A stretch of DNA of 64,000 nucleotides from assembly GCA_001969505.1 (NCBI GenBank), contig LSSK01000008.1, positions 1 through 64,000 on the forward strand, given 5' to 3'. The notes beneath the pieces are model-generated. The model had not been told where the DNA came from. It was given only the letters and a program-made list of their open reading frames with translations, and did not search any database. Source of the DNA: Zancudomyces culisetae. Lineage: Eukaryota; Kickxellomycota; Harpellomycetes; Harpellales; Legeriomycetaceae. Of the stretch, positions 1 to 11,600 are shown in pieces (within the stretch, counting starts at the first letter, position 1; each line of letters begins with the position of its first letter). The translations under genes and the position numbers were made by a program.

Positions 1-846
1 ATTTTGACTTTACCGAACTATTATACAACCCCATAGAACAAGGAAGATACGGATTCACTGATGGGTGTGATTTTATCAACGTCAACAACACGCACTCTAA
101 CTTCAATTCCACTCTTAATTCTATGGATGATATTTGATATTATTGAGTTGTAGTAAACCCTGACATGGACCTTTGAACTCTACTCTTGTTAAAAACTTCA
201 TCAAACATATCTCGATATATTATAAATATATTGTATCTTTGAACTCACAATACCTGACTTGGCTTTGTAGGTTGTCTAGTTGGGCTTTTTAACTTTTAGT
301 ATTACAATTCGTCAATAAATTACATGTTCTGATTATTTGTGGAAACCTAAAAAATATATAGATAAAAAAACCAATTCTTTAATTAAAACAAAAACTGACC
401 AACCCTGGTGGAAGTGAGGCGAATTGTAGTTGATTTAGTTTTACTAGTGGGCTATATACTTGTACTAACTTCTGGTTTTTTTTTAGCTCATTGAATGCAA
501 AATCGGATAATATTCGTGGTATTTGTTGATATTGTATAGTCATTGTCCAAGAGCTGTTGATACAATGCTTATCACCATTCGATTTCATTACTTTAATACC
601 CAATTGGTTGGCTGTACATAAATATCGAAAGTACAAAAATATCAGACTATGGTATACTAATATCACAGTACTTCAGTGCGTAATGTAGCTGGTTATGCAT
701 ATGACGATAGTCGATTTAGATTATATTTTTATTCGTTATTGAAACATCTTTATTATTATTAGAGTTTAATTATAATAATATAACTATCTTAAAGGGTGTA
801 ATAATGAAAAATTAACAATATAGCCAGCTATATCATACATGGGTAT
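1..846. other. AT-rich region without a confident gene
   Basis: No recognisable gene. The minus strand holds an open frame at 379-666 (95 codons, non-ATG first codon, internal ATG near 588). It ends in a passable protein-like stretch and could be the last exon of a spliced gene, but no upstream exon, domain or splice partner was found. The rest is AT-rich with short A and T runs. Confidence 0.4.
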
Positions 847-1266
847 TTATAAGGATAAAATCGCTGCAAGCAACAGTAAGACTATAGTCGGTGCTAATCC
901 CACTAAAACCAGTATACAAAACAGTTTAATACTACCCATATATGAGTATATATGTGCATAAAAAGGATCCTCCAATCCTTTTTTCTTTAAAACTGTCCTG
1001 ATAGCTGCATTATGACTCAATAATAGACATAATGCAATAAACATAAAAGTAGGTATTAAAAATGTTATCCAGATTAGTATGTTGAAAAAGTTCATCCTTG
1101 CCGAATACCTGACAGAAGACAAGATTACGACAATAGTGAAAGCATAACTCGCGACTACCATCAGAAAGGCGAGAATTATAAAGACTTTAAAAGTTGTGAT
1201 AACCGATTTTTTTAACTTGCTATCATTGGTATTTGCAACTTGGCTTTCTACTTGTGCTGGTTCCAT
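847..1266 (-). CDS. small multi-pass membrane protein, unknown function
   Basis: Single-exon ORF of 139 residues beginning with a true ATG at 1266. I do not recognise the family. The first 25 residues are polar and acidic/basic. Three hydrophobic segments follow, at about residues 26-50 (FKVFIILAFLMVVASYAF), 63-88 (FNILIWITFLIPTFMFIALC) and 113-139 (IKLFCILVLVGLAPTIVLLL), and the protein ends inside the last one. A short basic loop with LKKKGLEDPF separates the second and third. An open frame of this length with three clean hydrophobic segments is unlikely by chance, so I think it is real. A further 5' exon cannot be excluded. The nearest neighbour, CWH43, is nearly 3 kb away on the same strand. 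Confidence 0.6.
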   Translation of the reverse strand: MEPAQVESQVANTNDSKLKKSVITTFKVFIILAFLMVVASYAFTIVVILSSVRYSARMNFFNILIWITFLIPTFMFIALCLLLSHNAAIRTVLKKKGLEDPFYAHIYSYMGSIKLFCILVLVGLAPTIVLLLLAAILSL

Positions 1267-4141
1267 TTTATTTTAATTATTATTGAATGTTGATCGTTAA
1301 TTGTTGACTACTAAGTTCGAGGTATTAAGTTTGAGTTGGGATATATGTTATATAGCGACTACTAATTTATTTGTCGGTACACCGTTAATACTCAAGTTCG
1401 TAAGGGGAATTGATTATTAAAATTGTATTTTCTTTTAGTTTTCAGATAATGGATGTGGGATCCTTTTCTTTTTATAGTATATGGGTGCTTTTCCATAATA
1501 TCATTGTTTTCATTTTTGGTGACTACTACCATTTCTCTGGTTGAAAATCGTCTAGATGTAAGGATTACGTCTCTTGTTATTAATTTCAAAACTTTTGTCA
1601 ATTACTTTTTGCGCCTTTCCATCAAGAAAAAAACTTTCCAGCTGGATCAATACCCAATTATTATCTAACCCCATTTTTAAAATCATACCAATTTGCTCTC
1701 TTTAATCAAGTTATGAAGTTGCTATGATTGGCACAACATAAATCGCGTATAAAACTTTGTAGCTGGAATTTACAATTCCGCTGGATTAGATGACATTGTT
1801 GGCTTATCCACTTGGCTAATTTACTACGCCATTACCAACCAGCTAAAAAAGTAGCAAAAATTTTGCTGGCCACAAGAAAGCAGGTGTTTTTTTTGAAGAT
1901 TGCAAGTTTAAAGGCAAAATGAACGACTCCAAGCTAACATTGGCGAGATATTGAAAAATCCATCTCCATTCAAAGACTATTTTGTGGTTTCTGGACATCT
2001 ACTAAATCGAGTAAAGTTAATTGATATGTGCTCTATGGAAGCAGCCAGTAACTGAGTCTATTACTCTCGGAAAATTATACTATTGGTAGTGATTTATTCA
2101 TAAAACCTTTATATATCAGTTTACCCAAAAAGCTATAAAAGTTCTCAAAAAAAGGATAGATTGATACTCACATCAAATCACGTCACAGATATTTGCGAAT
2201 AAAGATAATTGTTACAAACTCTATACATTTTACTTTTAAAGCAGCTATTGAAAATAATACCAGGTAATTTGAGCAATACGATAAACTATTAAAATGAAAC
2301 TCAATTGTTATACATAAAACCAATCCGAATCACTTTAAAATTATTTCCATCAAAGCTGCGAATATCTTCCTTGGCGAACCTTCAAATATTACAAGCTCAG
2401 AGTTATGCAATAGTAATAAAAATACACATTTCGTTGTGGCACTGTGTATAGCGCATACTTTTTATCATAACTAGTGCCAAATTAGTTTTGAGCTACCGGA
2501 TTCTACCAAGTGGCAATAGAGTGTTTAGTCCCACTGTGAGTCCTGATATACTTGCGACTCATAATAAAAGTATAATAAATATTCATTATCTTATACTCCA
2601 GGTAATCACTAGGCTTGTAAGCCTGTTCACAATTATTGGGATGAAAAAAAATTGAAGCGTTACATTCTACATTTACTTTTGTAAACTGTTCTCATCACCT
2701 AAACACACAGTTAAAAGTGTATGGTTATATTACTATAATTTTCTGTTCAAATGAAACTTCCTGGGTTACAGTTTTACTTTGGTATCCCAAATATGCTACA
2801 TAATACATTTGACCAATGCATATTTTACGATTCAATACAGCCAAAAAGCGATCCCCCTCCCCTCCCCTCCATCCTCTGATTACAAGAGGATCTAATGGCA
2901 TTTGTACATGGTTAACAGATCAAATACATATATTGGGGAGTGAAATGCGAGGTACATTACAAAGCCGAACTTAACTTGACTAAACGGACCTAAAAAAGTG
3001 AATGTCAATATCATGACACCTATCACACTACTTCAGGCCAACGTTTCGAAAATTCTCAGTTGTCCATGTTATTATGTTTGTTTTTAACATACTATAATGC
3101 TGGTGAGATGTAAGTTCTCTTACTATGGGCGCATATATTGATGCGGAACGAGAAAAGAGAAGAACTAGCCTTCCCATTCACGGGCCGAAAACAACAAGTG
3201 TAAAAACACACACCCAACTCTTGAGAGAACAGCCAATTGATAGTATTTCCCACTGAGACACAGCTAACGCCGAAATCTCCGCAGAACAATTGGATCCCAC
3301 ATAAAACATGCAGGCTCCTATTACCCATCATCAGCCACCACCAGAATCATCCAAAAGGGGATCCTCCCAGATAACCTGGCACTTAATTATCTTTCAAAGA
3401 CATAACAGACCAATTTTCACTCCAATGAAGCGAAAAGCGAAATAGAATTCCTCCTCTCGCTTCAAAAGAAAAACAACTCACTGGTTCAATCCCGAGTAAT
3501 GTGATAGTCCTCCCTCTCAGCTGAGAAAAAGAACACAATAAACGGAAATTTTGAGGGTTAGGTCCTGACTGCTCTTTGAATTTGGTGATTCATTTGGGGA
3601 TGGCAGCTTTTTGGCTATTTATAGCTTTTTATTTGAGCAAAATTTTTTTTAGTAATTGAGGGATATAGACGAAAAAAGTTTTTTACTGGTGATTAATTTG
3701 AATAATTGAATAGAGCTTCCAATCAAGCGTAAAAAATTCTATTTCACTAAACCATTGCTAAAGTTATGGTGAAAACTATACTGACAGTTTTTAATTTTTA
3801 ATAGTGTTCTCTACCATTCTTAAAGCTACAAATAATTGTCAACATCAAGAAACCAGATGTTGAATATATTGAATAGTGAAAGGGCTGATCGATGTACCAT
3901 AATATTCTGTAAATAGTGTACAAAGCCAAATGCTAGTTTATAAGCATATAAAAAATAAACACTACACAGTTTACAAAAGCATCGAACAAGTAGAGCATAG
4001 TCCTAAAATATAAAAAAGTTTATTCCCACTGTACCTGGAATATATTTAAAGAAAAAGTTATAAAAAAATATTAAAGGACTTGATGAAAAAAAAAATGAAG
4101 CAATAAAGTAAATGAATAATGCCTGTGATAAGATGATTCAA
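1267..4141. other. intergenic region
   Basis: Nearly 2.9 kb without a supportable gene. Both strands carry only short ORFs (the largest is about 79 codons at 3092-3331, minus) with no family resemblance. Short pyrimidine tracts occur near 2850-2870. A B-box-like GGTTCAATCCC near 3484 does not form a T arm, so it is not a tRNA. Confidence 0.5.
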
Positions 4142-6274
4142 CTAATTATAGTATCTTGGTTCATCAAATACATGGTAGTAGTGACCACGAACCCCGGAAC
4201 CTCTGAAAATGGCAGGGAAGTGATAGGCCGGAGAATAGTGCGATTCCTCAACTCTATCATAGCTTGGCTTCCAATCGGAAATGGCTACACCAGGTTCAGG
4301 AACAACAAACTTGGCGGCCTGGATTTCAGTGTCGGTAATTGTACCGCGAGAAATTCTTGCATAAGCCACGCGTTTAAGACCCTTGTAGGCTATGTATTGA
4401 CACCACCGGTCGTGATCGGTAGGATCAACATCGTTTATCTTACCACCATCTATCAGAATGTTGTATATCTCCCCAAATGGTTTGGTAACCACGTAGCCAG
4501 TAAAAATAAATGGGTTTTTGGAGGCACTAATTACTTCCGCAAGTTTGGTGGTCTGTAGTTGACGATCTAGCAGATTTTCCTCTTGGCCATTATGTGAAAT
4601 AATAACATCTACGTCGCGACCATGCACGTCCAGAGTGGCGTAGATGGCACAGGCAAGTTCTCCCGCAGGCGAAGGCAACAAAAGATGTTCCGATTTCTTA
4701 ATTGGGAATTTAGAAAGCATAGCGCATCCCCAGGTATGCTTTCTTGGGGACGGCCCATAGTCAACATAGTATCCAAGCTTTTCGCCCAAGTACTGAGTCC
4801 AATCTCTGTTTCCCATAATTATTCGTTCGGTATCTGATTCAAGGAAACCCATCACATCAGGTTTGAGATCTTGTACTGCCTCCAAAATCCGCTGCTCGGC
4901 TGTCCATAGATCATTGTCGATATCGAAATGAATAGTCCAAATGGCAGATGTAATAATCCTCTCTTTTGGATTAAATGGCTCAGGAACCTTTGTCGTAACC
5001 GTCATTCTCCAAAACATCACAAACCACCCAACAGCACCCAAAATCCACATTATTCCACGGCCACTCCTATTCTGACGGCTAAACTCGTTGTTCTCCGCTG
5101 TGTTTTTCTTTAGAGGCCAAGCATCTTCTTTTTCCAAAACTGATCTTGCTCCCCTAACACCAAGGAACAAAAGCCACATTGTCACCAACATAACAACCCA
5201 CGTTCTTTCTCTGAGAAGCGGTCCGCCAGGAACAAACTCGTAGGCAACTGTATAAATACTTGCCAATACTAGCATGTTGTATATCATAAACCCAATACCC
5301 AGTGTCTTTCCTGGTGGGCATTGTGATACTAGCTTCAACACTGCTGGCGTAATCGAGCTTATGTACACAGCGAATATTAACCCAGCTATGTGTCCCATCC
5401 ATCCAGAAACAAATGTTATTATTGCCGCACACACTGCAGCAACCGCCCACCAGATCATCCCTGTGGTTAAATCCACTCTCCTACCGATTGAAAAGCCCAG
5501 AATCAGTGCTGTAACCACCAATCCACCCCATGGTACTGGTGCAGGGCCTGTGCTTGGATATCCATCCCAGGTCCACCTAGAAAGTATGGAGGAATCGGTA
5601 AAAAAGTTGTGAATTACAAAGATCCATGCACCGAAGCCCGCTGCCCCGTGAAACCAGTACTTTGTTTGCACCCCTGTCCTAGCTGCTGCAACTGAAAGTT
5701 TATCCTTGTCATCATGTGCATCCACTTTCTTTTTGCGATCAGAAATCGATAAAATTACCAGTGATAACGCGCCAAGTATAACGCCTACTGTGTTCCATCC
5801 ACCATTTTTATCATTCATAACAGCCCAAAACGGATTGTTTGAATATACCATCATTCGGATTACCAAGCTTAAAATAAGTCCCACTTCGAGTATTCTAATA
5901 TCATTTTCCAGGCGCCCTTTTGTCAAGTAGCCATCTGTATAGAGAAAAGAGCTCAACCACAGCGTTGATAGCCCAAAAGTGACTCCCACTACAAAGAATC
6001 TCTTTGTTGGATCATTAATCTTAAAAGCAAGCAAATTCAACAGCATCAAGCCAGATGTCAATGCTCTATTCTTCTGAAGAAACCTTCTTATGCTGCCTAT
6101 GCACAAAAGTGCCGGAAGTAAGTCCAATAAAAGCATCACCTCATAGCCACTGAGACCCATCGACCATAGTGGAAAGTACCACACACAAACACCAAAGGAG
6201 GTGAATGCGGTCCAAAACGACAGCGAAATAAATACTTTTGCAAGCAGATTTGCGTGGCTATTTATCTTTGACAT
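4142..6274 (-). CDS. CWH43: CWH43-type GPI-anchor lipid remodelling protein (C-terminal half type)
   Basis: Single-exon ORF of 710 residues from ATG at 6274. Residues 1 to about 435 contain roughly a dozen hydrophobic helices. A luminal endonuclease/exonuclease/phosphatase-like domain follows at about 440-690, with GFLESDTERI, YGPSPRKHTWGCAMLSKFPI, ISHNGQEEN and the family-typical end RGHYYHVFDEPRYYN. In S. cerevisiae, Cwh43 introduces ceramide into GPI anchors in the ER and also carries an N-terminal Frag1/PGAP2-like half. Here only the C-terminal part is present, at about the length of the separate animal protein, so a PGAP2-like partner is probably encoded elsewhere (inference). Family assignment is firm; the split arrangement is inferred from length and absence of the N-terminal half. 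The gene is divergent from the ABC transporter across a 2.4 kb spacer. Confidence 0.9.
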   Translation of the reverse strand: MSKINSHANLLAKVFISLSFWTAFTSFGVCVWYFPLWSMGLSGYEVMLLLDLLPALLCIGSIRRFLQKNRALTSGLMLLNLLAFKINDPTKRFFVVGVTFGLSTLWLSSFLYTDGYLTKGRLENDIRILEVGLILSLVIRMMVYSNNPFWAVMNDKNGGWNTVGVILGALSLVILSISDRKKKVDAHDDKDKLSVAAARTGVQTKYWFHGAAGFGAWIFVIHNFFTDSSILSRWTWDGYPSTGPAPVPWGGLVVTALILGFSIGRRVDLTTGMIWWAVAAVCAAIITFVSGWMGHIAGLIFAVYISSITPAVLKLVSQCPPGKTLGIGFMIYNMLVLASIYTVAYEFVPGGPLLRERTWVVMLVTMWLLFLGVRGARSVLEKEDAWPLKKNTAENNEFSRQNRSGRGIMWILGAVGWFVMFWRMTVTTKVPEPFNPKERIITSAIWTIHFDIDNDLWTAEQRILEAVQDLKPDVMGFLESDTERIIMGNRDWTQYLGEKLGYYVDYGPSPRKHTWGCAMLSKFPIKKSEHLLLPSPAGELACAIYATLDVHGRDVDVIISHNGQEENLLDRQLQTTKLAEVISASKNPFIFTGYVVTKPFGEIYNILIDGGKINDVDPTDHDRWCQYIAYKGLKRVAYARISRGTITDTEIQAAKFVVPEPGVAISDWKPSYDRVEESHYSPAYHFPAIFRGSGVRGHYYHVFDEPRYYN

Positions 6275-7920
6275 CTTGGATCAGCTGCCCTTTGTAAATA
6301 TCCAAATCTATAAAAAGATTCAAAATTTGCGTTTTTTTAGTGGAGGTATAACGCTGTGATGTCAAAGTCAGTATATGTATATGTATTACCAGGAAAATCT
6401 TGAATAATGTATTTTATATCAGTAAATGCGGACAGATTACCTTTTCTTATAGCCAATTCTCAATGATTGTATCTACTAAAAAAAAGACAATAACAACAAT
6501 TTTGCGAAATGAATATTAATCGAAGGTCTAAAAGCTTTTTTTATTTTGTAGTTAATGAGCTGCCCGATTAGCATACCTATTAACTGCTAAATGGAATTTT
6601 CTTGTCCCCCCATAAACCAGTTGTGAATTGATTTCGTCAAAATTATTTTATGTTTTGATTTGCTTTGTTATTTTTTTTTGTTGTTTGTTACAAATCCGCC
6701 AATTTATTTTGCTTGTTTTGTCAAGCCTTTTTCGTAGAATTGTTCTGTTTCTTCTCCCGCCCCCCCCGCTTCTGCCACATCTGACAGTTAACTTAGCTAC
6801 TTAAAAATGCCACATAAGGACAAAATTCCCCACTGAGTCGCACATTTCGATTTTGGATGAACCCAACAACTTAAATAACAGTCAATTAGATAAACATACA
6901 ATAATATCAACCCCCTCAAACATACCACAATACACCATAAAAAGCGAGTATACCTTTGGATTTAACTGTGGTTGGGTATACCTAAACGTAGACATTGTAA
7001 AGTGAAAAAATTAATGCCAAGGCGGTCTACAACTACCACAACGTAGTTTTTATACAAATACTAATAAATCCTCGTTTAGCTAAAAAACAAAAAGGCGGTT
7101 CTATCTGCCGACTTTCTACTCAAAGCTTGCTTTACACTACATAATGAAGTATGCCAAAAGCGAAGAAAAAGGGTTGTGCAAATGATGTGTAAAAGTTAAA
7201 CTAAATACCCGCTTACAACCATGTAAACTTGGGAATACCACTTTTATACATATCTATTCCCTTATACTACTTTTAATATAGCCATGCATTCTCGTTAGAG
7301 ATATCTAAGCATAGAATAACGCGTTCAGTTGAATTTTAGGCTACCCGATATATGCTACTTTACGATCAACCTCCTTTAAATGCAGAGATGGGTTTCAATT
7401 GTCGTTTTCAACAATAATACAAAATGACATTTTGGTTCATAGTACATGTTTTGACTATTCAACCCTACACACTAGCGTGCAGTTCAACACCAGCACCTTA
7501 AACGGATTTATTTTATTCAACAATAAGTGATTCTTGTTAATACTGAGTAATGCTAATATATACATACTAGTTCTTATCACGATCTCAAGACTAGTGCAGA
7601 TATGTGCATCGGCTGATAAAATCAAAATACTATACATTTGCCGTTTGTCCTGTTCCCATTAACTGTTTAGTTGTAGCCACATATTTCCAGGTATCCACCG
7701 TCCTTTTGCTGGTATTCTTTGCCCCCTCCCCTTCTCCCCTCCCTCTTCCCCTAACAGCCTGCTTCCAACAACATGGTTTGTTGAATATAACTATCCAATC
7801 AGCATGGAACATACTTTTCCCTGAATAAAAGGATTTTATTTCGTCAGAGATTTTGAACCCGCTTGAGCTTTCCAAAACATATTTTTCATGCTCTCATTTT
7901 TCCAAAGCAAAAAAAAAAAG

Positions 7921-7953
<33 letters not shown>

Positions 7954-8639
7954 TGTGAAAACACTCGTATCCCCTAATGCATTGTTCGCTGTTTTCATCC
8001 AGGTTTTCCAAAAGATATGCCCACACACCACCAATCACAATTTGTAATTTTTTCTTGAATTGCAATATCCAGAACTGGGTTTGTTCTACCATTACCATAT
8101 TGGTTTTTCTTTTTTGCTTGAACCAAAACTAACCACTAAAAACGTTTTGTAAACCCGCACTAAAACTCAACACTTTTTTTTTTGTCAGATGAACCTAAAA
8201 CTTGACACATGTGATTTTATTTAGCAAACATTTTCCTAATAATAGCCAATCTTGTCAGATAGTTTCATTATTTCTCATGCAAAGGCGGGCTTCAATTTAC
8301 GAACACTTTAATCGTGGTAGACATTCAAAAGCATAAAATAAGATAGCTTTAAGGGTAAACTTTTGATGGAAACTGAGAAAAAGTCTTACATTTCAATATT
8401 CACCTGGAAATTTTGTTAGTATAAACGCCAGAAACACGAGAAATACTTCAGCAATTCCAATCTTGTATCTTTTTAGAATTTGAAAGGATGATGTTTGGAG
8501 TGGGTGACTTTTTACAATAGCAGACAGCACACTTCAAGTTATTGTTGCAACACATTGAAATTGTACTAGTACTCCAAACACTTACTGAAATAATAACCCC
8601 TGAAAAAAAAGAATTCCAGAAAGTCATTGAAAAAGCAAA
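6275..8639. other. divergent intergenic region between CWH43 and the ABCD gene
   Basis: A 2.4 kb spacer between two diverging genes, presumably holding both promoters. No supportable ORF. It contains T-rich runs, a C8 tract near 6762, a pyrimidine tract near 7728-7760 and a GAAAAC microsatellite at 7920. A continuous minus-strand frame at 7630-7875 has biased composition and no family resemblance. Confidence 0.5.
7920..7953. repeat. (GAAAAC)n microsatellite
   Basis: About five and a half tandem copies of the hexamer GAAAAC, directly after an A11 run, inside the spacer upstream of the ABCD gene. Confidence 0.9.
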
Positions 8640-11600
8640 ATGGACTTGATAAGAAATAAAAAAGGGGGGATAACTAACTCCAATACTTTTCTACTCGTTG
8701 CGGCAAGTGTCAGTGCAGCTCTTCTAGTAACCAATTATAGACAGCACAAGCAGACAACTGACAAAGTAAAGCGGAATATGAGTTTTTCGGACAGGGTTTT
8801 GTCTAGTACTAGCTTCCGTAGCTTTAGACAATTCCGAAATGCAGGCCTAAGCGAAACTGAAAAGAAATTTGAACAAGATGCGCAACTTTTCTTTGAATTA
8901 GGAGAGGAGGAGGAGGAGGAGGAAGAGGAGATGAGAGAGGGTAGAGAAGGAGGTGAAAATATAGCCTTGAGTAAAAAAAGGGATAGAAGTGCTAGTAGAA
9001 ATGGTGTAAGAAATGAACAAAACCAGTCAGGAACCAGTATATCAAATGGAGACCAAAAAATGTTGTCAAGAAGACCAGGCAGTGTAGATAAACGGTTTTT
9101 GCTGCAATTGAGGGCGATATTCAAGATATTGATTCCAACTCTGAAGAGTAAAGAAGTGGCTATTATTGTGCTACACACGCTGTTTCTTGTGTTGAGAACA
9201 TGGATTTCAGTACTGATAGCGGAGTTGGATGGCCGGATTGTAAAATACCTTGTGCAAGGTAGAGGGAAAAGATTCTTGGGTGGACTGGTATCATGGTTTG
9301 CAATAGCTATCCCAGCTACATATACCAATAGCATGATACGCTATCTAGAGTCTAAGCTATCAATAGCGTTTAGAACGAGGCTAACTGAATATATAAACAA
9401 ACTATACTTGAATGATAGGTTAACATACTACAAGATGTTGAACCTTAGTAGTAAGGTTCAAAATCCGGACCAATACATTACAGTAGATATTAGTAGATTC
9501 TGTTTATCATTAGCAATGACATTTTCGAGTATTGGAAAGCCAGTTTTGGATATGATAATATTCCACATCCAGCTCGTAAATAGTTTAGGAGTCATGGGAA
9601 CTGGTTCAATTGTTCTGTTTTACTTGCTGTCAGTGGTTGGACTTAGAAAGCTAATACCATCTTTCGGAAAGCTGGTGGCCAGCCAAACAGTTCTTGAAGG
9701 GCAGTTCAGAGCGGCACACTCTAGGATTATTACAAATGCAGAGGAAATAGCATTTTACAGGGGACAGGACCGGGAGAAAGAGAATGTAGAATCCACGTTT
9801 GAAAAGTTTATGCAGCATCTAGAAAAAATAAGCAAGCTGAGATTTAGACATGTTGTAGTTGAGGATATGGTTGTAAAGTATGTTTGGTCTGCACTTGGGT
9901 ATATTTTGTGTGCTTTGCCGTTTTTGGGAGGAGAAAAGGTGGTAAAAGGAGGGTCAACAGCCAGTGCGAAAAGAATGCAACTGTTTATAACAAATAAACG
10001 AATAATGGTGAATATTTCGGAAGCAGGGAGTCGATTAATGTATTCAGCTAGGCAAGTAATGGAGCTTTCAGGATATACGGAAAGAGTATTCAAGCTACTG
10101 CACACGCTATATTCGCTTAGAGTGGATTATTACGGAGAACCAACCAAAAGGCGCGGAACCGCAAAACTGAGGGGTAACGACTACACACTAGTTGGTGCAA
10201 AGGGTATAGTGTATGAGGATATAGAAAGTATAAAGCTTACACAGGTGCCTATTGTGGCACCTAACTTGAACCCCCAGAAACCAGGTACAGTACTCGTTCA
10301 ACCGTTGGTGTGGCACGTAAAGCAAGGTGACCACTGGTTTGTTAAGGGTCCTGGAGGAGTTGGAAAGACATCGTTGATGAGAGTCATTAGTGGGCTGTGG
10401 CCAGTATATTCAGGGGTTTTGGAAAAGCCGGAGGGGAGAGAAGTAGCGTATATTCCAAACAGAGCATATCTATGTATTGGAACACTGAGAGATCAGATAA
10501 TATATCCACACAGCGTGACTGAAATGCAAGAGAATGGTTGTACGGACGCCAATTTGTTGGAGATTCTAGAGGTAGTGAGTTTAGATTATCTTCCAGCCAG
10601 AGAAGGGGGGTTGGATGTGGTGAAGGAATGGAGTGATGTTCTTAGTGGTGGGGAAAGGCAGAGAATCTGTATGGCAAGGATGTTTTATCATCACCCAATG
10701 TTTGCAATTCTCGATGAATGCACCAGCGCTGTTAGCACAGATACGGAGGGGAGAATATATGAATATGCAAAGTCGATTGGAATTACATTGATTACCATTT
10801 CACATCGATCGGTTTTTGCAAATTACCACGACTATGTATTGAGGCTAGGGGATGTGTATGCATCATCAACGCCGTCGTTGGGGGTGGTTCCAGGAGACGA
10901 GGGTGAAAACAATGGTGTATATGGTACTAGCCCCTCTGCAGACGCATACAAGCGTAGCTTGGACAAACTTTCAGAGACGATGGGGGTAGCTTATAGCAGT
11001 TTGGGTGTAGTTACGAGTAATAATATGGGTGTTCTAGGGGATGCTACAGGAAAGGGAGCAGAGGATTCTTTTGCGGGACCCGCGTGGTCCGATGCGGAGT
11101 TGGTGGCACTAGATGAGGAGATAGAGTCGAATTTGTTATCATCACAACAGGGAAAAGGTAAAAGCATAAATGCGAATGGTGAAACTGGTTCTCCAAACTC
11201 TAGCAATAACAGTTTTGGTGATGATGAAAGAGAGGGAGAGGAGGGGTATGTAAAACGTGGTCGTAGTTACCATCGCGCTCGTGATAATGGTCATGGTCAT
11301 AGTCATAGTCATGGGATTAATACTGAGCAAAAAAAATATCGCTCAGTAGGGAGAAGTGAATACAGTGGTTCCGTTACTGGCAACCGGCAGAGGACCCAGA
11401 CAAAAATAAGGCGAAATAGGTCTGGTGGAAGAATAGGGGGTGGAGGTGGAGGTGGAGGTGGAGGTGGAGATGGGGTCGCTTGGCAAACAGCCAAACTGAT
11501 GAATACAAAACAAATAAATAGCGGAGGTGGTCAGCGAGAAAAAGGAGAAGGGGAGGGAGAAGCCACGGCCACAGTTAAGCAGTCTGCTGATGGCGAGAAT

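Noticed and set aside
3480-3500. B-box-like GGTTCAATCCC, possible tRNA
   Set aside because: The flanking bases do not pair as a T arm and no acceptor stem or A box was found.
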